From the NCBI RefSeq assembly GCF_038002345.1, contig NZ_JBBOCJ010000001.1, forward strand, positions 5,146,001 to 5,210,000: 64,000 nucleotides of DNA, in the 5' to 3' direction. Within the stretch, counting starts at the first letter, position 1. Every line of letters starts with the position of its first letter. Positions 63,827 to 64,000 of this stretch are shown here, piece after piece. The DNA comes from Paenibacillus sp. FSL M7-0420. GTDB lineage: Bacteria > Bacillota > Bacilli > Paenibacillales > Paenibacillaceae. A program made the translations under genes and the position numbers. Below the pieces are notes generated by a model, which made no database searches, was not told where the DNA came from, and worked only from the letters and a program-made list of their open reading frames with translations.

Positions 63827-64000
63827 TCATGCAGCAATTATCCGTAGCAATCAACGGACGCTTAAGCAACTCCCATCCGGTCTTGGCGGATATAAAAGAG
63901 GCAAGCTCCCACCCCATCCGGTAATGCGTCTGATAGCCGGGATGGTAACGGCCTCCCCAGCCTTCTACCTCTGGATGAATCAGCCCTAAATCAACCAAGA
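63822..64000 (-). CDS. C-terminal end of an unidentified protein (5' part outside window)
   Basis: The minus strand reads about 59 codons, including LVDLGLIHPEVEGWGGRYHP, then MGWELASFISAKTGWELLKR and a stop at 63822-63824. It is clearly coding and Trp/Tyr-rich, but too short for me to name a family. It converges on the LacI-type gene. Confidence 0.6.
   Translation of the reverse strand, partial: LVDLGLIHPEVEGWGGRYHPGYQTHYRMGWELASFISAKTGWELLKRPLIATDNCCMK

Overview
The window looks like chromosome from a Paenibacillus-type Firmicute. This is an inference from gene content and style: three Lpl-type sugar ABC importers with AraC or YesM/YesN regulators, a large secreted GH10 xylanase with SLH anchors, many intracellular glycosidases, ROK proteins, strong GGAGG ribosome binding sites, TTG and GTG starts, and several families of structured intergenic repeats.

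Layout. 1-8.9 kb: the 5' part of a sugar-binding lipoprotein with a LacI-type operator/promoter, an array of 51-nt palindromic units, then an importer operon on the minus strand (two permeases, binding protein, YesM-type kinase, YesN-type regulator). 9.5-22.1 kb: a surface-anchored GH10 xylanase, a second palindrome array, a GH95 enzyme, an unrecognised lyase-like protein and a second importer. 22.4-28.1 kb: a probable operon for a ROK repressor, a ROK kinase, an MFS transporter and a membrane AraC regulator. 28.1-31 kb: a 265-bp duplicated repeat, a TetR-GNAT pair and an orphan HicB with a fragment of its toxin HicA. 31-35 kb: GH51 arabinofuranosidase, GH5 enzyme and a divergent AraC regulator. 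35-37 kb: VOC, macro-domain and phospholipase-C-like proteins. 36.9-44 kb: a paired ABC exporter and a CPBP protease facing an OmpR-type two-component system. 44-47.2 kb: an AT-rich accessory patch with a DUF6809-like protein, a discoidin-like secreted protein, a small lipoprotein, a frameshifted secreted-peptide gene and a decayed ORF. 47.2-53.9 kb: a Fur-controlled iron-siderophore import operon. 54-56 kb: two small proteins and a chimeric junction of truncated AraC and aldo/keto reductase genes. 56.2-63.7 kb: a fructan cassette (fructokinase, GH32, third importer, LacI repressor).

Most of the window supports plant cell-wall polysaccharide use. Xylan is cut at the cell surface, oligosaccharides enter through the Lpl-type importers, and cytoplasmic GH51, GH5, GH95 and GH32 enzymes finish the job under local regulators. 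MsmX-type ATPases are not encoded here, as is usual for such importers.

The most unusual items are: (1) the hairpin arrays with strict 51-nt spacing at two loci, with arm substitutions that are compensated in one copy; (2) an AraC regulator fused in frame to a siderophore-binding lipoprotein, with a Fur box, promoter and ribosome binding site buried in the junction; (3) the hicA remnant, in which a promoter with a palindromic spacer now sits; (4) an 18-codon leader ORF overlapping the CPBP protease start.
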